Shown piece after piece: positions 1-6,339 of a stretch of DNA of 8,661 nucleotides. The first letter of the stretch is position 1, and each line of letters begins with the position of its first letter. The notes below the pieces were generated by a model. The model made no database searches, was not told where the DNA came from, and worked only from the letters and a program-made list of their open reading frames with translations. The DNA is taken from the NCBI GenBank assembly GCA_903844785.1, contig CAIMVB010000099.1:1-8661 (forward strand), written 5' to 3'. Origin of the DNA: an uncultured Rhodospirillales bacterium. Lineage in GTDB: Bacteria > Pseudomonadota > Alphaproteobacteria > Acetobacterales > Acetobacteraceae. Position numbers and translations under genes: made by a program.

Positions 1-179
1 ACTGTCTGGCCCAGCACCTTGCCCCATTCCTGCACCAAGGGACGCGCCACATTATCCGTGCTGCCGCCGGGCGGGTAAGGCACAATCAGGCTGATGGGCC
101 GATTGGGCCAGGCTGTTTGCGCGACCGCGAATGCAGGCAGCAGCACCAGCCAACAAAACAACGCAATCAAGCGCCACAT
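1..179 (-). CDS. Bug/TctC-type tripartite tricarboxylate transporter substrate-binding protein (partial, N-terminal 59 residues)
   Basis: Only the N-terminus is in the window; the gene runs off the left edge. The start ATG (177-179) follows a GGTGG Shine-Dalgarno-like site at 188-192 that lies inside the end of the upstream hydrolase gene. Residues 1-20 form a Sec signal peptide: a short basic start, a hydrophobic Leu/Ala/Phe core, and probable cleavage after AVA before QTAWP. The mature start, WPNRPISLIVPYPPGG followed by STDNVARPL, is the classic beginning of Bug-family periplasmic binding proteins, in which the PPGG loop contributes to binding a carboxylate ligand. Such proteins deliver small organic acids to TctAB-type membrane permeases or act in sensing. 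The ligand cannot be told from this fragment. It starts 3 bases after the MBL hydrolase stop, so the two are very probably co-transcribed and translationally coupled. Confidence 0.87.
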   Translation of the reverse strand, partial: MWRLIALFCWLVLLPAFAVAQTAWPNRPISLIVPYPPGGSTDNVARPLVQEWGKVLGQT

Positions 180-182
180 GGT

Positions 183-1055
183 TCAATCCACCGCTTCGGC
201 ACGGAAGCCTTCACCCCAGCGCTTGATCCTGCCCCGTGAAGGGGAAGGAAAATGCCCAAAGCAGAGGATGGTCGAAGTATCGCAGGCGCATTCTAATACG
301 CGCCTTCTGGTGGCCGCGGCCTGAACCGGGTCAACATCGGCACGCATGGAAATTTCCGGGTAGCGCGCTTGCAGGGGTGAATGAATCAAATCCCCCGTCG
401 CCAAAGCATCAGCGCCCTTCTTGCCAAGCCGCACCGCCACATGGTCTGGCGTATGGCCAGGTGTGGATTCAAGCTTCACCAGATCATTCATCTGATAATC
501 ATTGGCGACAAAATCCACACGCCCCGCTTCCACCACGGGCAGCACGCTATCGGCGAAGACCGGTGATGGCGCCTTGGCGTGTTCCCTTTCCCAATGCGCG
601 TATTCATCTTTCGAGAAAAGATAGCGCGCCTTCGGGAAGTTCGGCACCCAACGGCCATTTTCCAGCCGCGTGTTCCAGCCGACATGATCCACATGCAAAT
701 GCGTACACATAACGAAATCAATATCGCCAACCCCAAGGCCAAGCGCGGCTAGGTTGCGCATATAGGCTTCGCTCTTCATCTGATGCCAGAAAGGATGCGT
801 CGGGCGGTTCTTGTCATTGCCGACACAGGTATCAATCAGGATGTTATGATGCGGCGTGCGCACCACCCAGGATTGGATACACAGCAGCAACTTGCCCGTT
901 TCAGGGTCTAGCGCCTTGGGTTGCAGCCATTCTCGGTTTTCGGCCAGCAATTCCGGCGTCAGGTTCGGGAAAAAGGTTAGCGGATCGAAGATAGGTCTTT
1001 CTTCCTCCACAACCCGTTGAATCGTAAGCTCGCCAAGCTGAAAACCTTTATCCAT
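183..1055 (-). CDS. MBL-fold metallo-hydrolase, lactonase-like (290 aa)
   Basis: This is a complete metallo-beta-lactamase-fold hydrolase. The HxHxDH zinc motif is at residues 119-124 (H119, H121, D123, H124). The other expected metal ligands are H201 (in STPGHTPDH), D222 (in ATGDLIHS) and H268 (in CFGHFPSP). The spacing fits the binuclear-zinc group that includes AHL lactonases and methyl-parathion-type hydrolases. At the position of the AiiA active-site tyrosine there appears to be H225, so quorum quenching should not be assumed. There is no signal peptide, so it is probably cytoplasmic. The start is supported by a purine-rich site, AAGGGGAA, at 1061-1068, five bases upstream. It is divergent from the Baeyer-Villiger monooxygenase and leads into the Bug-type binding protein. 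Opening a lactone or ester made from an imported or oxidised substrate is a plausible role, but the substrate is inferred only from context. Confidence 0.9.
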   Translation of the reverse strand: MDKGFQLGELTIQRVVEEERPIFDPLTFFPNLTPELLAENREWLQPKALDPETGKLLLCIQSWVVRTPHHNILIDTCVGNDKNRPTHPFWHQMKSEAYMRNLAALGLGVGDIDFVMCTHLHVDHVGWNTRLENGRWVPNFPKARYLFSKDEYAHWEREHAKAPSPVFADSVLPVVEAGRVDFVANDYQMNDLVKLESTPGHTPDHVAVRLGKKGADALATGDLIHSPLQARYPEISMRADVDPVQAAATRRRVLECACDTSTILCFGHFPSPSRGRIKRWGEGFRAEAVD

Positions 1056-1164
1056 GGACTTTCCCCTTCACGCATTTCGGGTAGCATAGCGCGACTTGCG
1101 GGCGTTGACAGTCCCGGCGGAAGGCTTTCCGCTGAGCCCGGAAAACAGGCCTTGGAGGAAGATT
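1056..1164. promoter_or_regulatory. Divergent promoter/operator region between the MBL hydrolase and the monooxygenase
   Basis: These 109 bases separate two divergent operons, so they must hold both promoters. Rightward there is an exact TTGACA at 1105-1110, but no good -10 at 16-18 bases downstream. Leftward, TATGCT (plus-strand 1083-1088) could be a -10, with CTGTCA (1106-1111) 17 bases upstream as a partial -35; the two candidate -35 elements overlap. Just downstream of TTGACA lies a perfect 6-base inverted repeat, GCGGAA/TTCCGC, at 1117-1132. The Shine-Dalgarno sites for the two first genes are at 1061-1068 (minus) and 1154-1159 (plus). Promoter elements are read by eye and are weak; the region's role follows mainly from gene orientation. 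Confidence 0.4.
1117..1132. repeat. Perfect inverted repeat GCGGAA-GGCT-TTCCGC, candidate operator or leader hairpin
   Basis: A 6-base arm (1117-1122), a 4-base spacer (1123-1126) and the exact complement (1127-1132) lie 7 bases after the TTGACA hexamer and 22 bases before the monooxygenase Shine-Dalgarno site. The position, over the expected -10/start region, would suit a repressor operator. As RNA it could form a short hairpin. Short GC-rich palindromes arise by chance at this size, so the functional reading is an inference. Confidence 0.35.
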
Positions 1165-2790
1165 ATGGCGAAGGAAACAGATGGCGCCATTATTGTCGGG
1201 GCGGGCTTTGCCGGGCTTTACCTGCTGCACCGCTTGCGCGGGCTTGGCATTTCCGCGATTTGCCTGGAAGCAGCGGATGATGTGGGCGGCACCTGGTATT
1301 GGAACCGCTACCCCGGCGCGCGCTGCGATGTGGAAAGCATGCAGTATTCCTTCTCCTTCTCTGAGGAATTGCAGCAGGAATGGCGCTGGTCTGAACGCTT
1401 CGCTGCGCAGCCGGAAATCCTTGCCTATGCGCGCCATATCGCGGAACGCTTCGATCTCCGTCGTGATATCCACTTCGAAACCCGCGTAACCGATGCCGCT
1501 TGGGATGATGCCGCCGGGCTTTGGCGCATCGCCACCAGTCGCGGCGAAAGCTTTACGGCGCGGTATTTTTTCATGGCGACGGGCTGTCTTTCCGCGGCCA
1601 GGTTGCCCGATATTCCCGGCATTGCCGATTTCAAGGGAAGGCAATTCCACACCGGCTATTGGCCGCATCACAAGGTTGATTTCACCGGCCGCCGGGTGGC
1701 CGTGATTGGCACCGGTTCTTCCGCCATTCAATCCATCCCTGTTATTGCCGAACAGGCAGCGCAGCTCACGGTTTTCCAGCGCACGCCCAATTTCAGCATC
1801 CCATCACGGAACCGCCCGATGGATGATGAATATGAACAAGGCTGGAAGCGCGATTACGCCAGCCTCCGCAAACAGGCGCGCATGATGCGGACAGGTATCC
1901 TTTATGGCCTAAGTGAAACACCGGCCATGTCCGTCAGCGCCGAGGAACGCCGCGCAGAATATGAAAGGCGTTGGGCCACGGGCGGTACGGCTTTCATGGG
2001 TTCCTTCCGCGATTTGCTGCTGGATCAGGCCGCCAATGACACGGCGGCGGAATTCGTACGCAGCAAAATCCGCGAAATTGTGCAAGACCCCGCGACAGCC
2101 GAAAAGCTCTGCCCGCGCAATCACCCCATCGGCACCAAGCGCATTTGCGTGGATACCAATTACTACGAGACTTATAATCGCCCAAATGTCTCCCTGATTG
2201 ATATCAACGCGGCGCCCATCACGCGCATCACCCCAAGCGGCATTGAAGCCGGCGGCGTGGCGCATGAATTTGACGATATTGTTTTCGCGACTGGCTTTGA
2301 CGCGATGACCGGCGCGTTGCTTGGCGTTGATATCAAAGGCCGCGGGGGTGAATCGCTCAATGCCAAATGGGAAGCGGGGCCGCGTACCCTGCTTGGCATG
2401 ATGACGGCGGGTTTTCCAAATATGTTCATGATCACCGGTCCCGGCAGCCCTTCAGTGCTCAGCAATATGATCGTTTCCATTGAACAGCATGTGGATTGGA
2501 TCATGGATTGCCTGGCCGGCATGCAAGCCGAGGGCAAGGCGATTATTGAAGCGGATCGTCCCGCCGAAGATGATTGGGTGGACGAAGTGAACAACGTTGC
2601 TCACCGCACACTCTATCCGCGCGCGGCATCCTGGTACATGGGGGCGAATGTACCGGGCAAGCCAAGGCTTTTCATGCCCTATGTGGGCGGTGTTGGAAAT
2701 TATCGCGTGCTCTGCGATGAAATCGCCGCCAAAGGCTATCGGGGTTTTCAGTTTGATGGGGCTCAAAGCCCAGCAGCGGCAGCGGAATAA
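1165..2790 (+). CDS. Type I Baeyer-Villiger flavin monooxygenase (541 aa)
   Basis: An FAD- and NAD(P)H-dependent enzyme that inserts one oxygen next to a ketone carbonyl, giving an ester or lactone. Domains in order: FAD-binding Rossmann motif GAGFAG at 12-17; the GGTWYWNRYPGARCD block at 41-55, matching the second conserved signature of the family; the Baeyer-Villiger fingerprint FKGRQFHTGYWP at 156-167, which fits FxGxxxHxxxW(P/D) exactly; the NADPH-binding Rossmann motif GTGSSA at 182-187; a KR pair at 325-326, where the family's active-site arginine is expected; and ATGFD at 375-379. At 541 residues it has the usual single-component length. I chose ATG 1165 over an in-frame ATG at 1096 because GGAGGA (1154-1159) sits five bases upstream of it and the FAD motif then lies near the N-terminus as in the family. 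The esterase follows 12 bases after the stop, so the two form an operon. The preferred ketone (cyclic, linear or aromatic) cannot be read from the sequence. Confidence 0.95.
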   Translation: MAKETDGAIIVGAGFAGLYLLHRLRGLGISAICLEAADDVGGTWYWNRYPGARCDVESMQYSFSFSEELQQEWRWSERFAAQPEILAYARHIAERFDLRRDIHFETRVTDAAWDDAAGLWRIATSRGESFTARYFFMATGCLSAARLPDIPGIADFKGRQFHTGYWPHHKVDFTGRRVAVIGTGSSAIQSIPVIAEQAAQLTVFQRTPNFSIPSRNRPMDDEYEQGWKRDYASLRKQARMMRTGILYGLSETPAMSVSAEERRAEYERRWATGGTAFMGSFRDLLLDQAANDTAAEFVRSKIREIVQDPATAEKLCPRNHPIGTKRICVDTNYYETYNRPNVSLIDINAAPITRITPSGIEAGGVAHEFDDIVFATGFDAMTGALLGVDIKGRGGESLNAKWEAGPRTLLGMMTAGFPNMFMITGPGSPSVLSNMIVSIEQHVDWIMDCLAGMQAEGKAIIEADRPAEDDWVDEVNNVAHRTLYPRAASWYMGANVPGKPRLFMPYVGGVGNYRVLCDEIAAKGYRGFQFDGAQSPAAAAE

Positions 2791-2802
2791 GGGGGAATTC
2801 AC

Positions 2803-3747
2803 ATGACACTCGATGCAGGCGCAAAACATGTTCTCAACCTCATCAAGGAAGCCAAGCGCCCGGCCTTCAATACGCTGACGCCCACGGAAGCACGCGAAGT
2901 CTCCGCCGCGTCCCGCCGCGTGATGCAGCCGGAACCGCCGGAGGTTGCCCTTGTTGAAGACCTGAAATGCCCTGGCCCGGCCGGTAAGATACGCTTGCGG
3001 CGCTATCGCGGCATCGGCACAGACCCCGAAGCTGCCCTGCCCTGTCTGGTCTATATGCATGGCGGCGGCTGGGTGATTGGCGATCTGGAAAGCCACGACC
3101 AAGTGTGTCGGCGCCTTGCCAATCTGACCGGCGCTTCTGTCATAGCGATTGATTATCGCCTTGCACCGGAACATCGCTATCCGGCAGCGGTCGAAGATTC
3201 TGCCGCTGCCTATCGCTATATCTGCAGTAAAGCGAAACGGCTTGGCATTGACCGCACCCGCATTGCGGTCGGCGGCGATAGTGCTGGCGGCAATCTGGCC
3301 GCCGTGCTGGCGCTGATGGCGCTGCACGGCGAATTGCCCATGCCTGACTATCAGGTTTTATTTTATCCAGTGACTGATATGGCGGGCAATCCGCCATCCT
3401 ATGACCGCTTCACCGAAGGCTTGGTGCTGACACGCGATGTCATGAAATGGTTCATCGCGCATTACCTGGGTCCTAAGGAAAAAGGCATTGATTGGCGCGC
3501 TTCGCCCTTACGCGCGCCGTCACTCGCCGGCCTTCCGCCAGCCTTCCTGATGACTGCCGGCGTTGATCCCCTGGTAGATGAAGGCATTGCCTATGCCAAG
3601 CGTTTGGATGAGGAAGGGGTGAATGTTACGCATCTGCATGTTGCGGATCAGATCCATGCCTGCCTGACCATGGGGCGCTTCATTCCAAAATCCGACCTGG
3701 TGCTGCAACACGCGGCCGCCAGCCTGCGGGCGCATTGGGGCATATAG
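2803..3747 (+). CDS. Alpha/beta-hydrolase, HSL-family esterase (314 aa)
   Basis: A carboxylesterase of the hormone-sensitive-lipase (bacterial family IV) type. The oxyanion-hole motif HGGG is at 86-89 (in YMHGGGWVIGD), and the nucleophile elbow GDSAG is at 158-162 with S160. The rest of the triad is D255 (in AGVDPLVDEG) and H285 (in ADQIHACL). The block DYRLAPEHRYPAAVED (117-132) is also typical. Length matches the family, and there is no signal peptide, so it is cytoplasmic. GGGGGAA at 2791-2797 lies five bases before ATG 2803 and directly after the monooxygenase stop, showing coupled expression. It probably hydrolyses the ester made by the monooxygenase into an alcohol and an acid, as esterases do in known acetone, methyl-ketone and cyclic-ketone pathways. 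That pairing is an inference from the operon; the motifs alone give only esterase activity on short-acyl substrates. Confidence 0.94.
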   Translation: MTLDAGAKHVLNLIKEAKRPAFNTLTPTEAREVSAASRRVMQPEPPEVALVEDLKCPGPAGKIRLRRYRGIGTDPEAALPCLVYMHGGGWVIGDLESHDQVCRRLANLTGASVIAIDYRLAPEHRYPAAVEDSAAAYRYICSKAKRLGIDRTRIAVGGDSAGGNLAAVLALMALHGELPMPDYQVLFYPVTDMAGNPPSYDRFTEGLVLTRDVMKWFIAHYLGPKEKGIDWRASPLRAPSLAGLPPAFLMTAGVDPLVDEGIAYAKRLDEEGVNVTHLHVADQIHACLTMGRFIPKSDLVLQHAAASLRAHWGI

Positions 3748-3766
3748 GATCAGCGCTTCACCCCAA
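3735..3766. terminator. Possible hairpin across the convergent stops of the esterase and the DMT transporter
   Basis: TTGGGG at 3735-3740 is the exact complement of CCCCAA at 3761-3766, with a 20-base loop that holds both stop codons. It is the only symmetrical structure I see where two convergent genes end 2 bases apart. There is no run of T on either side and the stem is only six pairs, so an intrinsic terminator is doubtful; transcription may end by Rho or by run-through into the other gene. Confidence 0.2.
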
Positions 3767-4667
3767 GCTTCATTTCCCGGTACCAGATGTAAAGCCCGGC
3801 GCCGACCAGCACCAGGATGCCCAGGAAATCCCAGGCATCCGGCATTTCCGCCCACAGCAGCGCGCCAAGCGCTGTTGTCCAAATAATCGCGGAATATTCA
3901 AAGGGCGCGAGCAAGGAAGCCTCTCCACTACGGTAGGCTTCTGTCATCATGATTTGCGCTACCGCCGAAACAAGCCCAATGCCAGCCAAGAGCGCCCATT
4001 GCGTTGGGCTTGGCCAAATCCAAACCGGTATCATGGCGATGCCAGCCAGCAGGGCAGAGAAAAACGCAAACCAAAACACAATGGCAACACCGCTTTCGCC
4101 TGCCTCACCCATTTTGCGAATGGTGATCATGGCCAGCGCCCAGGCCAATGCCCCCAAAAGGCAAAGCCCAAGCGCAAACCATTGCGTATCAGTGCTTCCC
4201 TGTTCCGGGCGCACCATCAGCAATACACCGCAAAACCCAACCAGCACCGCAAGCCAACGGCGCCAGCCAACCTTTTCGCCAAGAATCGGAATGGCAAGCA
4301 GCGTCAGAAATAAAGGCATGGTAAAACCAAGTGCCGTCACAGTTACAAGCGGCAGATAGACATAGCCGTAGAAGGAACCGACCATTCCTGTCATGCCAAA
4401 AATGGTGCGCAGAATATGGCTGCCAGGGTTCCGCATCCTCAGCGCCGCTAGGCCGCCGGCGCCGATCACTACCGGCAACAGCGGAACCAGCGCGAAGAAA
4501 TTGCGGAAGAAAATCACCTCTGCCACCGGAATGCCGGTGCCGATCGTCTTGGCGAAGGCGGCCGAGATGGAAAAGCTCGCCGCTGCCAAAATCACCAGCA
4601 TAATGCCACGGCGCCGTGCACGCCGGGTCCGGGCGGGATCGAGGGGCAGGGAATCGTTCTGTTTCAT
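3750..4667 (-). CDS. DMT-superfamily (EamA) inner-membrane transporter (305 aa)
   Basis: A membrane carrier with two EamA repeats and about ten hydrophobic helices. A positively charged cytoplasmic N-terminus (RTRRARRRG, 13-21) leads into helix 1 (about 22-40). The first repeat ends with the hallmark block PLFLTLLAIPILGEKVGWRR (118-137) and a helix running to VRP at 153. The second repeat covers about 162-297 and ends in the matching ASLLAPFEYSAIIWTTALGA (250-269) plus a final helix ending in WYRE. Length is standard for the family, whose members export or import amino acids, nucleobases, vitamins or other small metabolites. The substrate cannot be named here. The start at 4667 lacks a clear Shine-Dalgarno site; an internal ATG at residue 23 would cut off the basic tail and begin inside helix 1, so the longer form is preferred. 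It is divergent from the alaX-like operon and convergent with the esterase. Confidence 0.92.
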   Translation of the reverse strand: MKQNDSLPLDPARTRRARRRGIMLVILAAASFSISAAFAKTIGTGIPVAEVIFFRNFFALVPLLPVVIGAGGLAALRMRNPGSHILRTIFGMTGMVGSFYGYVYLPLVTVTALGFTMPLFLTLLAIPILGEKVGWRRWLAVLVGFCGVLLMVRPEQGSTDTQWFALGLCLLGALAWALAMITIRKMGEAGESGVAIVFWFAFFSALLAGIAMIPVWIWPSPTQWALLAGIGLVSAVAQIMMTEAYRSGEASLLAPFEYSAIIWTTALGALLWAEMPDAWDFLGILVLVGAGLYIWYREMKLGVKR

Positions 4668-4772
4668 GCGACTGGCACGCGGATCCTAACCCGAAATCCC
4701 GCCGGGCGGCAGAGGTTTTGTTCCGGCGCATTCTGGCCTAGCCTATCGCCCTGTCGCATTCCCAGGAAACCC
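4668..4772. promoter_or_regulatory. Divergent intergenic region between the DMT transporter and the alaX-like operon
   Basis: Gene orientation requires promoters for both directions in these 105 bases. I see no convincing -35/-10 pair; TTGTTC at 4718-4723 is the closest rightward -35, with only poor -10 partners about 15 to 20 bases downstream. The rightward Shine-Dalgarno site AGGAA is at 4764-4768. No strong palindrome or riboswitch-like structure is visible. Confidence 0.3.
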
Positions 4773-5492
4773 ATGACTGAATTGATCTATCGCGAAGATG
4801 CCTATGCTCAGCAAGTCAGCGCCAAGGTGCTGGCGGCCTCGGCCGAGGCGATCGTGACTGACCGGACGAATTTCTATGCCCAGGCGGGTGGTCAACCTGG
4901 CGATACCGGCCTGCTGCGTTGGGCGGGTGGGGAAGCACGCATCGCCAATACCATCAAGGGGCCGGAGGATGCAGTGCTGCATGTGCCGGAAGCTGGCGCC
5001 GCCTTGCCGCCCGTAGGCGCAGAGGTGACGCTTGAATTGGAATGGCCGCGCCGCCTTCGCCTGATGCGCATGCATACCACACTGCATTTACTGTGCAGCC
5101 TGATCCCCGGTGCAGGCGTGACAGGCGGGCAGATTGGGCTTGAGAAATCGCGGCTGGATTTCGATCTGCCGGAACCGCCCAGCAAGGAAAGCCTTACCGA
5201 AGCCCTGAATGGGCTGATCGCCGCCAATCATCCCATCACGCAGGCATGGATCTCAGAAGCCGAGCTTGATGCCAATCCCAGCTTGGTGCGCACGCTTTCC
5301 GTGCAACCACCGCGTGGCGCTGGGCGTATTCGCCTGGTGCGTATTGGCAGTGCTGAAGCCCCAATTGATCTGCAGCCTTGCGGCGGCACGCATGTGCGGC
5401 ACACGGGTGAGATCGGGCGGGTTGAGGTCACAAAAATCGAAAACAAGGGCAGGCAGAATCGCCGCGTTTCCCTGGTGCTGGTGGAGGATTGA
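4773..5492 (+). CDS. AlaX-type alanyl-tRNA editing protein (239 aa)
   Basis: A free-standing relative of the AlaRS editing domain, which hydrolyses Ser or Gly wrongly attached to tRNA(Ala) and so protects translation fidelity in the cytoplasm. The N-terminal half holds the conserved block FYAQAGGQPGDTG (34-46). The catalytic zinc site is complete: H101 and H105 in MHTTLHLL (HxxxH) and C203 and H207 in CGGTH (CxxxH). The C-terminal strand region (GEIGRVEVTKIENKGRQNRR, 212-231) is also characteristic. At 239 residues it fits the mid-sized AlaX class, with no aminoacylation or C-Ala domain. AGGAA at 4764-4768 supports ATG 4773. It is the first gene of an operon with the sulfurtransferase and the PLP lyase; the 3-base gap to the next gene means its 3' end carries that gene's Shine-Dalgarno site. 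The fold and zinc site are clear; whether Ser or Gly is the main target is not. Confidence 0.93.
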   Translation: MTELIYREDAYAQQVSAKVLAASAEAIVTDRTNFYAQAGGQPGDTGLLRWAGGEARIANTIKGPEDAVLHVPEAGAALPPVGAEVTLELEWPRRLRLMRMHTTLHLLCSLIPGAGVTGGQIGLEKSRLDFDLPEPPSKESLTEALNGLIAANHPITQAWISEAELDANPSLVRTLSVQPPRGAGRIRLVRIGSAEAPIDLQPCGGTHVRHTGEIGRVEVTKIENKGRQNRRVSLVLVED

Positions 5493-5495
5493 TCC

Positions 5496-6338
5496 ATGCA
5501 TGATTTGGTTTCAACCGAATGGCTGTCCGGGGCGATTGGTGCGCCGGATGTGATGGTGTTTGACGCCACCAAATACCTGCCCAATGAACCCTTTGATGGG
5601 ATCAAAAAATTCCACGAAGCGCATATTCCAGGCGCGCGCTTCTTCGATATTGATGTGGTGGCAGACCCCGACACTAACTTGCCGCATATGGCGCCCACTG
5701 CCGGGCGCTTCGCGCGGCTAATGAGTGAGATGGGCATCAATAATACAACCCGTGTGATCTTTTACGATCAGAAGGGCCTGCAATCCTCTGCCCGTGGTTG
5801 GTGGCTGATGAAGCTTTTTGGGCATGAGAATGCCGCGGTGCTGGATGGCGGCCTGCCGAAATGGCTGGCCGAGGGACGCGCGACGGAAAGCGGTGACGCC
5901 AAGCCAGCCATCGCCACCATCTATACGCCGGATTTCCGCGCTGATCTGCTGAAGGGCATTGGGGATGTGAAGCGCATTATCGCTGATGGCAGCGCGCTTA
6001 TTCTGGATGCGCGCGCCAAGGGCCGCTTCGATGGCACAGCGCCCGAACCGCGCCCAGGCCTGCCTTCCGGCCATATGCCGGGCGCCAAAAGCGTGCCCTT
6101 CAACGAATTGCTCAATGCCGATTTCACCATGAAGGATGCCGCGGCGTTGCGCGCACGTTTCGCGGCCGCTGGTGCGGATGGAGCCACGCCCATCGTCACC
6201 AGCTGCGGCACGGGCGTTACGGCATGCATTCTCGCCCTTGGCCTGAAGCAGGCCGGGCTTGGCGATGCCGCGATTTATGATGGTTCCTGGACCGAATGGG
6301 CCGGCAGGCCCGAAACCCAAAAGGAAAAGAGTAGCTAA
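5496..6338 (+). CDS. sseA: 3-Mercaptopyruvate sulfurtransferase (two-domain rhodanese, 280 aa)
   Basis: A tandem-rhodanese enzyme that moves the sulfur of 3-mercaptopyruvate onto its active cysteine and then to an acceptor such as thioredoxin or cyanide, releasing pyruvate. The N-terminal rhodanese domain (about 1-125, with HIPGARFFDID at 43-53) lacks a catalytic cysteine, as is normal. The C-terminal domain (about 155-270) carries the loop CGTGVTA at 237-243 with nucleophile C237. The CG(S/T)GV(T/S) form distinguishes mercaptopyruvate enzymes from thiosulfate sulfurtransferases, which have CRKGVT-like loops. The EPRPGLPSGHMPGA stretch (184-197) matches the substrate-binding arginine region. 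Length and cysteine position agree closely with E. coli SseA. The start is fixed by GGAGGA (5483-5488) inside the end of the preceding gene. No signal peptide is seen, so it is cytoplasmic. Confidence 0.92.
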   Translation: MHDLVSTEWLSGAIGAPDVMVFDATKYLPNEPFDGIKKFHEAHIPGARFFDIDVVADPDTNLPHMAPTAGRFARLMSEMGINNTTRVIFYDQKGLQSSARGWWLMKLFGHENAAVLDGGLPKWLAEGRATESGDAKPAIATIYTPDFRADLLKGIGDVKRIIADGSALILDARAKGRFDGTAPEPRPGLPSGHMPGAKSVPFNELLNADFTMKDAAALRARFAAAGADGATPIVTSCGTGVTACILALGLKQAGLGDAAIYDGSWTEWAGRPETQKEKSS

Positions 6339-6339
6339 C

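Noticed and set aside
208..242. Inverted repeat CCTTCAC/GTGAAGG with a 21-base loop near the 3' end of the MBL gene
   Set aside because: It lies entirely within well-conserved-looking coding sequence and has a long loop; chance is the simpler explanation.
183..1055. Assignment of the MBL hydrolase as a quorum-quenching AHL lactonase
   Set aside because: The zinc ligands are shared by many MBL hydrolases, and the active-site Tyr of AiiA appears to be His here; no luxI/luxR-type gene is in the window.
1096..1164. Upstream in-frame ATG at 1096 adding 23 residues to the monooxygenase
   Set aside because: The extension overlaps the TTGACA/palindrome region, has no family-like sequence and would place the FAD motif too far in. 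ATG 1165 has a near-ideal GGAGGA site.
1048..1731. Antisense open frame (227 codons) over the start of the monooxygenase
   Set aside because: No family features; it is a shadow of the plus-strand gene and would run through the divergent promoter region.
2452..3327. Long antisense open frame (291 codons) across the monooxygenase-esterase junction
   Set aside because: It lies opposite two genes with full catalytic motifs, its translation is rich in His/Arg/Ala/Cys with no recognisable domain, and such frames are common opposite GC-rich codon usage.
6259..6339. In-frame ATG at 6259 adding 27 residues to the MetC-like protein
   Set aside because: It lies deep inside the sulfurtransferase gene and gives a low-complexity Pro/Lys-rich tail. 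The start at 6340 fits the family length and the operon layout.
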